DNA of 11,659 nt from JOPF136 sp035272605 (GTDB taxonomy: Bacteria; Acidobacteriota; Terriglobia; Acidiferrales; UBA7541). The stretch is from NCBI GenBank assembly GCA_035272605.1, contig DATEQM010000004.1, positions 1 to 11,659 on the forward strand, read 5' to 3'. Position numbers and translations under genes: made by a program. The notes beneath the pieces were generated by a model. The model saw only the letters and a program-made list of their open reading frames with translations, searched no databases and was not told the DNA's origin. This document shows, one piece after another, positions 1-5,621 of this stretch (its first letter is position 1; the number at the start of each line of letters is the position of its first letter).

Positions 1-163
1 CACCGCTGCGCTGGCGCGCTTGGGCCTCGGCCGCGCATACGCCATGGCCGGAGACTCCACCAAGGCAAGGACTGCGTATCAGGACTTTTTCGCGCTCTGG
101 AAAGATGCCGACCCGGACATCCCCATCCTCATTTCCGCCAAGTCCGAATACGCAAAACTTTAA
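1..163 (+). CDS. C-terminal end of a TPR-repeat protein, probably of the Ser/Thr kinase-TPR type (5' end outside window)
   Basis: The reading frame is open from base 2 and ends at the TAA at 161-163, giving 53 residues. The segment LARLGLGRAYAMAGDSTKAR followed by AYQDFFALWKDADPDIP has TPR periodicity (paired helices with G/A/Y at canonical places). Its final stretch (ALWKDADPDIPIL then AKSEYAKL) is what I know as the tail of large acidobacterial proteins. Those carry an N-terminal Ser/Thr kinase or winged-helix domain and C-terminal TPR arrays. Only the tail is visible, so the N-terminal domain and any enzymatic activity cannot be judged. It is followed by a spacer of about 385 bp, so the permease downstream is probably a separate transcription unit. 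Family assignment is by recalled similarity of the tail; the TPR character is seen directly. Confidence 0.7.
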   Translation, partial: TAALARLGLGRAYAMAGDSTKARTAYQDFFALWKDADPDIPILISAKSEYAKL

Positions 164-337
164 GGGCTATCGCCTGGGCGTCTTCCGCGCCTTGCAGGTT
201 GTCTTGATGTTCAGGGACTGTGTCGGCTCAGCCGGAAAGGGAGAGAGGGCGCCTTCCGTTAGCCCGAATTTCTTACCAGAGCACCTGCTGAGGCGATTGC
301 CGGCGCGATTCCCGGCGGTGGGTCAGCTTGCCCAGTA

Positions 338-359
338 GCACAGACAATCATGTCTGTGC
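338..359. repeat. Perfect 9-bp inverted repeat with 4-nt loop, REP-like
   Basis: The left arm GCACAGACA (338-346) and right arm TGTCTGTGC (351-359) are exact reverse complements, with loop ATCA between them. No T-tract follows on either strand, so it is not a standard intrinsic terminator. From memory, GCACAGRC...GYCTGTGC hairpins recur between genes in Acidobacteriota. That makes an interspersed repeat more likely than a gene-specific signal, but the copy number cannot be measured here. Confidence 0.55.
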
Positions 360-532
360 CCGCGCTCAACTGCCTCGAAACAACCCAGCAAGAGAACCGT
401 GCGCCACGCCTCGACTCCCTCAGCCAAAACTGACTCATCTCCGCAATTTCCAGCCATTTGAACGCTTTCATCGCGAAGTGATAGAGTCCACCCCCTCGCG
501 CGTCCCTGGCGCGTCCCGGCAGTTTCACCCAC

Positions 533-539
533 AGGAGGT
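533..539 (+). promoter_or_regulatory. Strong Shine-Dalgarno AGGAGGT that decides the permease start
   Basis: AGGAGGT is a full-strength anti-SD match. The next in-frame codon able to start is CTG at 549, nine nt downstream, whereas the first ATG (594) is 54 nt away and has no SD of its own. There is no in-frame ATG, GTG or TTG between the upstream stop at 459 and 594. Confidence 0.6.
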
Positions 540-548
540 CCGCAAGCC

Positions 549-1910
549 CTGCTCCCCGAGCGCACAATTCGCGATGCGCCGCTCAACCGCTCGATGGGCC
601 TCGCCACGGCCTCCGCGATGGTGGCGGGCATCATTCTCGGCACCTCGATTTTCGTGCAGCCCTCGGAGATCAGCCGGCTCGTTCCCGACATCCCCGCGAT
701 GATGGCCGTCTGGCTGCTCGCCGGCCTGCTCACCTTTTGCGGCGCCATGACCTGCGCCGAGCTCGCCTCCGCTTTCCCGCGCACCGGTGGCGTTTACGTT
801 TTTCTGAGAGAAGGAATCTCCCCGGCTGCGGGCTTTCTCTGGGGCTGGGCTATGTTCTGGATCATGCACTCCGGCATCATCGCGGCCATCTCCGTAATTG
901 TCGCGCGTTACGCTGGTTTCTTTGTTCCGCTCGACGGTCGCGGCGTAAAAGCTGTGGCCATCGGCGTAATCCTACTTCTCTCGGCCGTCAACTATCTCGG
1001 CGTCCGGCAGGGCGGCGCGCTCCAGGCGCTGCTCACCGCCGCAAAAGTCCTCGCCATCGCGCTGATTTTTATTTTCGTCTTCGCCGTTCCCGCGCCGGCC
1101 CCCGGCACAGCCGCCGCTCCGCCCCAGCCGCCGCTGCCCGGATTTCGCGAATTCCTGCTCGCGGTCGTCGCGGGACTCTTCGCCTTCGGCGGCTGGCACA
1201 TGGTCACCTACGCTGCCGGCGAAACGCGCGATCCGGAGCGCACCATCCCGCGCGCGTTGCTCCTCGGCACACTCGTTGTCTCCCTCTGCTACCTCAGCCT
1301 CAACGCCGCCTACCTTCGCGTCCTGCCCGTGCCGCAGCTCATCGCCTCCGAGCGTGTCGCCACAGACGCCGCGAGTGCCCTCGTCGGTCATCGCGGCGCG
1401 GCCATCGTCGCCATGCTCGTGATCCTTTCCGGCGTGGGCTCTCTCAACGGGATCATTCTGGGCGGCCCGCGCGTCTATTTCGCCATGGCGCAGGACCGCC
1501 TCGCGTTTGGCTGGCTCGCCGCCATTCACCCACGCTTCCGCACGCCCCACGCCGCCATTCTCGCGCAAGCCCTGTGGTCGAGCGCGCTGGTAGCCACGGG
1601 AACCTATCGCCAGCTCTTCACTCGCGTGGTCTACACCGAATGGCTCTTCTTCGGCCTGATGACGATCGGCCTCTTCCGTCTCCGCGGCCGCGCGTCTTAT
1701 TCCGCCTCGTACCGCGTCTGGGGCTATCCGCTGGTTCCTGCGCTCTTCGTCGTGGCCTGCGCCGCCATCATTGCCAACCAGTTCGCCGCCGATCCGCGCG
1801 AAAGCGCGCTCGGACTTCTCTTCGTCATCGCCGGCTTGCCGGTTTACTATCTCTGGACGCGATTCATGCCGCCGCCGCGCGAAGGAGACCCGGACCGTGC
1901 CCGTAATTGA
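549..1910 (+). CDS. APC-superfamily amino acid permease
   Basis: This is a secondary transporter with about 12 predicted membrane helices, 438 aa from ATG 594 or 453 aa from CTG 549. APC hallmarks (ATG numbering) are the glycine-rich first helix (residues about 2-20, MVAGIILGTSIF) and the second helix with CAELASAFPRTGGVYVFLRE. The helix-6 region GGWHMVTYAAGETRDPERTI lies near residues 194-213, and RVYFAMAQDRLAFGWLA marks the loop after helix 8. I prefer CTG 549 because AGGAGGT sits nine nt before it and because ATG 594 falls directly at the first helix, leaving no cytoplasmic N-terminus. The substrate cannot be read from sequence. The LAT/APC-type body points to amino acid or amine uptake or exchange. 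Its last 14 nt overlap the amidohydrolase, so the two are probably translationally coupled and may handle the same compound or its breakdown. Confidence 0.88.
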   Translation: MLPERTIRDAPLNRSMGLATASAMVAGIILGTSIFVQPSEISRLVPDIPAMMAVWLLAGLLTFCGAMTCAELASAFPRTGGVYVFLREGISPAAGFLWGWAMFWIMHSGIIAAISVIVARYAGFFVPLDGRGVKAVAIGVILLLSAVNYLGVRQGGALQALLTAAKVLAIALIFIFVFAVPAPAPGTAAAPPQPPLPGFREFLLAVVAGLFAFGGWHMVTYAAGETRDPERTIPRALLLGTLVVSLCYLSLNAAYLRVLPVPQLIASERVATDAASALVGHRGAAIVAMLVILSGVGSLNGIILGGPRVYFAMAQDRLAFGWLAAIHPRFRTPHAAILAQALWSSALVATGTYRQLFTRVVYTEWLFFGLMTIGLFRLRGRASYSASYRVWGYPLVPALFVVACAAIIANQFAADPRESALGLLFVIAGLPVYYLWTRFMPPPREGDPDRARN

Positions 1911-2877
1911 CGTTCACAATCACTTTTACCCGCCCTCCTATATTGACGCCCTTCGCGCCGGCCCCACGAGCGTGCGCGTCACCATCGATCAGGACGGCAA
2001 TCCCCGCCTCTACTATCCCGGCGATTACAACATCGCCGTCCGCGGCCATCGCGATATCGACTATCGCGAAAGCGTGCTGGCGGAATCCGGCGTCGACACG
2101 CAAATCCTGTCGCTCACCACGCCCGGAACGCACGTCGAGTCGCCTGCGAACGCCGCTCGCCTCGCCTCGCTCGTCAACGACGCGTTTGCCCGTATCGTTA
2201 GCGAAAAGGGAGGGCGTTTCGCCGCGTACGCGACACTGCCGCTCAACGATCCCGCCGCATCCGTGCGGGAGTTGCAGCGCGCTTGCACCCAGCTCGGCAT
2301 GCGCGGCGCCATGCTCTTCAGCAACGTCAACGGCATAGCGCTCGCAGATTCGCGCTACTGGCCGCTCTACGAGGCGGCCGATTCGCTCGAAGCCGTCTTG
2401 CACATTCATCCCACCGCTCCCGTCGGAGTCGAGGCCATGACCGAGTTCTGGCTCATGCCGCTGGTGGGCTTTCTGATGGACACCACGCTCGCCGCCGCGA
2501 AACTTGTTTTTGCCGGCGTGCCGGAGAGATTTCCGCGGATTCGCTGGGTGCTCAGTCACCTGGGCGGTGCGATTCCGTATCTCGCCGAACGCCTCGATCG
2601 CGGCTTCCACGCCTTTCGCGAATGTCGAGCGAATATCGCCCGGCCGCCAAGCGATTACCTGAAGCAGTTCTACTATGACACCGTGAATTTCGATCGCAAC
2701 GCCTTGCAGCTCGCCATTTCCTTCGCCGGCGCGGACCACATCCTGGCCGGCAGCGACTACCCCCACCAGATCGGCAGTATTCCCTCGATGCTCGACTCGA
2801 TCCGCGGCCTCCCCATCTCCGGCGCCGACCGCGACAAAATCCTGCACGCCAACGCCGCCCGCCTTTTCCGCCTGTAG
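1897..2877 (+). CDS. Amidohydrolase-family (ACMSD-like) metal-dependent hydrolase/decarboxylase
   Basis: The GTG start at 1897 has the SD-like GAAGGAG at 1881-1887 and overlaps the permease stop by 14 nt; the product is 326 aa. It is a TIM-barrel amidohydrolase of the ACMSD branch. HNHFYP gives His7/His9, LHIHP gives His171, SHLGGAIPYLAERLDRG gives His221 and LAGSDYPH gives Asp287. Order and spacing closely follow the Zn ligands and catalytic His of bacterial 2-amino-3-carboxymuconate-6-semialdehyde decarboxylase (known His/His/His/His/Asp set). Family members decarboxylate or hydrolyse aromatic-derived acids in the cytoplasm. Whether this one acts on ACMS, another ortho-acid or an amide is not decidable. 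The coupled permease suggests catabolism of an imported amino acid-like compound. Longer in-frame starts upstream lie inside the permease gene and were not used. Confidence 0.85.
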   Translation: MPVIDVHNHFYPPSYIDALRAGPTSVRVTIDQDGNPRLYYPGDYNIAVRGHRDIDYRESVLAESGVDTQILSLTTPGTHVESPANAARLASLVNDAFARIVSEKGGRFAAYATLPLNDPAASVRELQRACTQLGMRGAMLFSNVNGIALADSRYWPLYEAADSLEAVLHIHPTAPVGVEAMTEFWLMPLVGFLMDTTLAAAKLVFAGVPERFPRIRWVLSHLGGAIPYLAERLDRGFHAFRECRANIARPPSDYLKQFYYDTVNFDRNALQLAISFAGADHILAGSDYPHQIGSIPSMLDSIRGLPISGADRDKILHANAARLFRL

Positions 2878-3098
2878 ATCACGCTTGCCCTGATCTTTGG
2901 TGAGGAAGGTCTTGTATCGAAACCAGCTTGAGACTCTGCTGCCTGAGGAATCCGAACTCCTCCAGCCAAAACGGTGTATAGGAATCGCTCGCAAGAAATG
3001 CGCAAGGGGGTTGCGAGGCGACCTCTCGCAGCTCAGCCAGGGCGACTGAGGGACTCACAGATGTGGAAACATGATCTCCGGCCGGACGCGACCTGCCA
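2878..3098. other. Spacer after the amidohydrolase; two weak stem-loops, one possible small ORF
   Basis: This region lies between convergent genes. TGCGAG (3012-3017) pairs with CTCGCA (3025-3030) across a 7-nt loop, and CTCAG (3032-3036) pairs with CTGAG (3046-3050). Neither is followed by a T-run, so termination is only a guess. A 49-codon plus-strand frame (2900-3049) is listed separately. No promoter was recognised. Confidence 0.4.
2900..3049 (+). CDS. Possible small ORF or remnant, 49 aa, function unknown
   Basis: The frame runs GTG 2900 to TGA 3047-3049. The predicted peptide is hydrophilic and helix-prone (LYRNQLETLLPEESELLQPK near the start, then a Lys/Arg-rich second half with two Cys). 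This differs from the Arg/Pro/Ala noise of shadow frames. No SD precedes the GTG, and codons such as CGA, ATA, AGG and TAT differ from the GC-ending usage of neighbours, so it could equally be a decayed gene end or chance. I recognise no family. Confidence 0.15.
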   Translation: MRKVLYRNQLETLLPEESELLQPKRCIGIARKKCARGLRGDLSQLSQGD

Positions 3099-3497
3099 CT
3101 ACTTCTTCCGGGCGATGATCAGGTTCAGGTAGATATCCTTGCGGCCGTCCAGCGAGGAGAGGCGGCGCGTGGGCGACGCGTCGCCCTTGAATTCTGCGTG
3201 GATTTCGTAATCCGTGTTCGGGTCCAGCCCGCTGAAGTGATAGTTTCCCTGGTCATCAGCAAACGACGTCTTCACGCTGTTGTTCTGCAGGTTCTTCAGG
3301 TACACGATCGCTTCCGGCAGCGCATTATCGGCTTTGTCCATCACCAAGCCGTGGACGGTCTTGAGGACTGGCTCATTTTTCCCGTCCGGCGTGGCGCCCG
3401 GCAGCGCCGCCGGCAGCGCGAGCGCGGCCAGGAGTCCAAAAACGAATACGCCCCTGAGGGAAAGCGGGAAGCGCGCAGTGATCCGGTCGCGGGCCAT
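3099..3497 (-). CDS. Secreted carboxypeptidase-regulatory-like (CarboxypepD_reg) domain protein
   Basis: The product is 132 aa from ATG 3497; an in-frame ATG at 3521 would add eight residues, and neither start has a clear SD. Residues about 14-35 (RGVFVFGLLAALALPAALPG) form a signal-peptide core. The mature part is one beta-sandwich of the carboxypeptidase regulatory / transthyretin-like type: TVHGLVMDKADNALPEAIVY, then SFADDQGNYHFSGLDPNTDY, then RRLSSLDGRKDIYLNLII. These are the strand-turn motifs (DxxGxYxFxGLxPxxxY) typical of the fold. Free-standing single-domain secreted versions of this length are common in Acidobacteriota, from family knowledge. They have no catalytic residues, and a binding or structural role at the cell surface is inferred. 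It lies 64 nt downstream of the LysW-like gene on the same strand, so co-transcription is possible. Confidence 0.75.
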   Translation of the reverse strand: MARDRITARFPLSLRGVFVFGLLAALALPAALPGATPDGKNEPVLKTVHGLVMDKADNALPEAIVYLKNLQNNSVKTSFADDQGNYHFSGLDPNTDYEIHAEFKGDASPTRRLSSLDGRKDIYLNLIIARKK

Positions 3498-3561
3498 ACG
3501 TCTGGTTGGATGAGTCCCCATAAACGAAGGATGCAAGCAGAACAGCAGGAACCAACCGGGA

Positions 3562-3789
3562 TTACTCGTCCTCCTCCTCTTCTTCCTCTTCCTCTTTCTC
3601 CGTCCCGGCGTCCTCGGCGTCTCCGTCGCTGGATTCCTCATCCTCGTCGGTGAGCGCGTTTACCTGGACGGGAGACACGGAGATGACTTCCAGCTCCACC
3701 TCGCACTCCGGGCAGCTGAGGATCTCTCCCTCTTCGACTTCGTCTTCTTCCAGATCCAGAACTCCACCGCACTGGGGGCACCTGACCAC
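3562..3789 (-). CDS. LysW-like zinc-ribbon protein with a long poly-acidic C-terminal tail
   Basis: The GTG start at 3789 is set by a very strong SD (AGGAGGAGG about six nt upstream); the product is 75 aa. Residues 1-42 follow the LysW/amino-group-carrier pattern: MVRCPQCGGVLDLEEDE, then EEGEILSCPECEVELEVISV and SPV. Four cysteines (Cys4, Cys7, Cys26, Cys29) form a zinc ribbon. LysW in Thermus carries the growing lysine or ornithine intermediate on its C-terminal Glu, within a final EDWGE motif. Here that motif is absent. A tail of about 30 residues that is almost all Asp/Glu/Ser/Gly follows, ending in eight consecutive Glu and then Asp-Glu, so the terminal Glu is kept. No LysX/ArgX ligase or other lysine gene is nearby. 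It may be a genuine carrier variant, or a zinc-ribbon protein reused for another purpose. The Glu-run DNA (3565-3600) is slippage-prone. Confidence 0.7.
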   Translation of the reverse strand: MVRCPQCGGVLDLEEDEVEEGEILSCPECEVELEVISVSPVQVNALTDEDEESSDGDAEDAGTEKEEEEEEEEDE

Positions 3790-3907
3790 GCCGATCCTCC
3801 TCCTGCCATCCCGAACACAAACGATGCCGTATTATATACCCGGGTTGTCAAGTGGGACGCGCCCGTGGGACTCCAACCTGCCGCGTCCCGTGTGGCACCC
3901 TCTGCAA
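3790..3907. promoter_or_regulatory. Divergent intergenic region with an AT-rich core, probable promoter area
   Basis: In otherwise GC-rich DNA, TATTATATAC occurs at 3830-3839. Read on the minus strand it gives TATAAT (3836-3831), a consensus -10 for the LysW-like gene about 40 nt upstream of its GTG. A TTGACA on the same strand (3851-3846) is only 9 nt away from it, too close to act as its -35. The plus-strand promoter of the Nudix gene probably lies here too, but no good pair was found. Confidence 0.4.
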
Positions 3908-4369
3908 ATGCCCAGCCCCAGAGAATATCCGGAACGCCCGGTGGTCGGAGTGGGCGGAGTGGTGATCGAGCGGGGCCGCATTCTGCTCATCCGCCGCGGC
4001 AGCGAGCCGCTCAAGGGCCAGTGGTCCATCCCCGGAGGCACGCTGGAAACCGGCGAGACCCTGGAAGAAGGCACGCGCCGCGAAATGGCGGAAGAAACCG
4101 GTCTCTCCGTGCGTGTCGTGGAATTGATCGAGGTGTTCGAAAGGATTTTCCGCGAGCCCGGCGAGGAATCCCGCCGCCCGCGCTACCACTTCATCATTCT
4201 CGACTATCTGTGCGAACGCATTTCCGGCGAAGCCCGCGCCGGCAGCGACGTCACCGACATCGCCTGGGCAGCCGAGAACGATCTCGAGAGGTATCAGCTC
4301 ACGCCCACGGCCACCCGCATCGCCAGAAAAGCTTTTGCCATGAGCCGCGCCCGCCCCGCACCCGGCTAG
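3908..4369 (+). CDS. Nudix hydrolase (ADP-ribose pyrophosphatase-like)
   Basis: The product is 153 aa from ATG 3908. A perfect Nudix box spans residues 44-66: Gly44, five residues, Glu50, seven residues, then REMAEETGL, giving Arg58-Glu59 and the metal-binding Glu62-Glu63. Before it come the usual beta strands (RPVVGVGGVVIERGRILLIR) and the substrate-loop segment GQWSIPGG. Nudix enzymes hydrolyse nucleoside diphosphates linked to another moiety. The exact substrate (ADP-ribose, an oxidised nucleotide or another) is not predictable from the box alone. A GTG at 3890 is in frame and would add six residues, but neither start has a good SD; 3908 fits the length of family members beginning REYPxRP. 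The gene converges on the next one, and the two stop codons overlap within CTAG at 4366-4369. Confidence 0.9.
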   Translation: MPSPREYPERPVVGVGGVVIERGRILLIRRGSEPLKGQWSIPGGTLETGETLEEGTRREMAEETGLSVRVVELIEVFERIFREPGEESRRPRYHFIILDYLCERISGEARAGSDVTDIAWAAENDLERYQLTPTATRIARKAFAMSRARPAPG

Positions 4370-5145
4370 CCGCCGGCCGCGCTCCCGTCTGTGCCCGGCG
4401 CCGGCAGCGCCTGGTAGACCTTGGCGTGCAGAAAGCTGTCTTCTCCGCCGATCATCAATCGCCCCATCCACTCCGGCACCGCGGGGCTCGTCACCAGCAG
4501 CCGCGGCGAACGAATCTTTCCCGGCACATCGAAAACAAATTCCGTGGTGTACGACTGGCCCGGCACCAGCGCGTGCCACATAGGCGTGCCGGCCTGGCCG
4601 GACCGCGCCAGCGCTCGCTCGCCCTCGGCAGAAACCGGATAGCGGCGGCCCTCCTCGTCCGCCAGAAAAAGCGTGCGCGGCATCCGCACCAGGGGAGCGT
4701 CGCGCGGCCGCTGCGGGCTGATGGTCGTCTCGTCAAACCGCGTGCGCACCGTCACCCGCAGGAAAATCCCCTGCCTCGGCGCGACGCTGGGAGCAGCCCC
4801 CACCGATGGCAGATACTCCGCGCCCACCACGGAGTAGGCCAGATGACAGTCCATCTCGCAGAAGTATTTCTCCTCTCCCGGCGCCAGCGTGCGGTCGTGG
4901 CTGGCCAGCGAGAAGCCGACGAGCAGCAGCAGATAGCAGCCGCACAGAGCTCCGGCCGCGCCCGCCGCCTTTGCCCCCAGCCCGCGGCCCGCAAACAGCC
5001 AGCGCGCCGCGGCTTCCACGGCGCTGGCCAGCCGGCTGTTCCCTGTCACCGCGGCAATCACCGCGACGCCGGCGAGAACGGCCAGAAGGCCCGCAGCGGC
5101 GAGAAACAGCAGGGCGCTGAGCGGAGGCGGCAATTGAAACTGCAT
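4366..5145 (-). CDS. Membrane-anchored protein with a C-x3-C-H motif, function unknown
   Basis: The product is 259 aa from ATG 5145, which has SD AGGGAGG about six nt upstream. Two N-terminal membrane helices (about residues 10-33 and 62-81) precede an apparently extracytoplasmic, strand-rich domain. This domain opens with LAPGEEKYFCEMDCHLAYSV, so Cys96, Cys100 and His101 form CEMDCH, and it continues through FDETTISPQRPRD and VPGQSYTTEFVFDVPG. I recall hypothetical proteins of Acidobacteriota with this same architecture and cysteine segment but know no assigned function. The domain loosely resembles extracytoplasmic immunoglobulin-like domains such as DUF4352. C-x3-C-H could be a variant haem-c site, a metal site or a disulfide; none is shown. 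It has its own promoter with a palindromic operator, just downstream of the winged-helix regulator gene, which suggests it is a regulated target of that regulator. Confidence 0.7.
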   Translation of the reverse strand: MQFQLPPPLSALLFLAAAGLLAVLAGVAVIAAVTGNSRLASAVEAAARWLFAGRGLGAKAAGAAGALCGCYLLLLVGFSLASHDRTLAPGEEKYFCEMDCHLAYSVVGAEYLPSVGAAPSVAPRQGIFLRVTVRTRFDETTISPQRPRDAPLVRMPRTLFLADEEGRRYPVSAEGERALARSGQAGTPMWHALVPGQSYTTEFVFDVPGKIRSPRLLVTSPAVPEWMGRLMIGGEDSFLHAKVYQALPAPGTDGSAAGG

Positions 5146-5160
5146 GAAAAACCTCCCTGC

Positions 5161-5177
5161 GGGCCGTCCGGCGGCCC
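5161..5177 (-). promoter_or_regulatory. Hairpin in the 5' leader of the CEMDCH protein gene
   Basis: GGGCCG (5161-5166) and CGGCCC (5172-5177) form a perfect 6-bp stem with a 5-nt loop. In the transcript from the promoter at 5193-5221 it would lie about 5 nt before the AGGGAGG ribosome binding site. It could limit ribosome access or stabilise the 5' end; that role is inferred. Confidence 0.4.
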
Positions 5178-5190
5178 GAGCAGATGCAGA

Positions 5191-5221
5191 GTACTTTATA
5201 CAATAAAGTACAGCCTGTCAA
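5191..5221 (-). promoter_or_regulatory. Promoter with embedded 21-bp palindromic operator upstream of the CEMDCH gene
   Basis: On the minus strand TTGACA (5221-5216) is followed after 17 nt by TAAAGT (5198-5193), or after 15 nt by TATAAA (5200-5195). The spacer and -10 are covered by a perfect inverted repeat: GTACTTTAT (5191-5199), three bases, ATAAAGTAC (5203-5211). This is the geometry of a repressor operator. The winged-helix regulator gene ends only 17 nt upstream of the -35, so it is the obvious candidate to bind here. Confidence 0.7.
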
Positions 5222-5237
5222 GAGCTCCGCGCCGCCC

Positions 5238-5621
5238 CTATTCCTCCCGCGCCGCCCGGATCAGCGCCTCCATGTGGTCCAGATACTTTGTGAAGGCCCG
5301 CCGCCCCGCCCGCGTCAGTCGGTACTCGGTCAGCGGCACCCGCTGCCGGAAGGACTTGGCGCAGGCCAGGTAGCCCGCCTCCTCCAGTTTCCGCGCATGC
5401 ACGCTCAGGTTTCCGTCGGTCATCCCCAACAGCCCTTTCAGCTCGGCGAAGGAGAGTTCCTGGTTCACCGCCAGCGCGCTCAGGATGGCCAGGCGCGCCC
5501 GGTCGTGGATCACGCGGTCGAGCTCCCAGGCCCGCGAGGCAGCGCCGTCCGCCCGCGCGGCGCGTGAAGCGCCCGCCTCAGCCCCGGTTCGTTCTTTCCG
5601 CTGGATCACGCTCCTAGCCAC
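5238..5621 (-). CDS. Winged-helix transcriptional regulator (MarR/ArsR-like, HTH_34 type)
   Basis: The product is 127 aa from GTG 5621, chosen because GAGGAGG lies five nt upstream and because it overlaps the preceding stop by 8 nt. A longer in-frame start at 5669 would lie deep inside the upstream gene. After a basic, Ala-rich N-terminal extension (1-30), the winged helix runs from ELDRVIHDRARLAILSALAV through ELSFAELKGLLGMTDGNLSV (recognition helix about 68-80) to the wing TEYRLTRAGRRAF and a C-terminal helix. The signature TDGNLSxHxRKLEEAGY is that of the winged-helix DNA-binding family typical of small dimeric repressors. It is encoded with a multi-spanning membrane protein upstream. The palindrome at 5191-5211 lies 27 nt downstream of its stop. 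Likely roles are control of the downstream gene and autoregulation; the inducer is unknown. Confidence 0.85.
   Translation of the reverse strand: MARSVIQRKERTGAEAGASRAARADGAASRAWELDRVIHDRARLAILSALAVNQELSFAELKGLLGMTDGNLSVHARKLEEAGYLACAKSFRQRVPLTEYRLTRAGRRAFTKYLDHMEALIRAAREE

Larger units (their letters stand above)
164..548. other. Spacer between the TPR protein and the permease
   Basis: I see no convincing gene in these roughly 385 bases; the open frames present are low-complexity, Arg/Pro/Ser-rich and lack ribosome binding sites. It contains the REP-like hairpin at 338-359 and, at its right end, the Shine-Dalgarno of the permease (533-539). An in-frame stop (TGA at 459-461) limits how far upstream the permease can begin. 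No obvious -35/-10 pair was recognised. Confidence 0.6.

Noticed and set aside
338..359. Reading the hairpin as an intrinsic terminator of the TPR gene
   Set aside because: It lies 175 nt past the stop and neither flank has a T-run.
737..1906. A second long plus-strand frame inside the permease
   Set aside because: It is a +1-type shadow composed mostly of Arg, His and Pro; the permease frame has membrane helices and family motifs.
1864..2994. A 376-codon minus-strand open frame opposite the amidohydrolase
   Set aside because: The sense strand encodes a family protein with all metal ligands; the antisense frame has no motif and no ribosome binding site.
3831..3851. TTGACA and TATAAT on the minus strand as a -35/-10 pair
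   Set aside because: They are only 9 nt apart, far from the usual 16-18, so they cannot serve one sigma-70 promoter together; only the TATAAT was kept as a possible -10.
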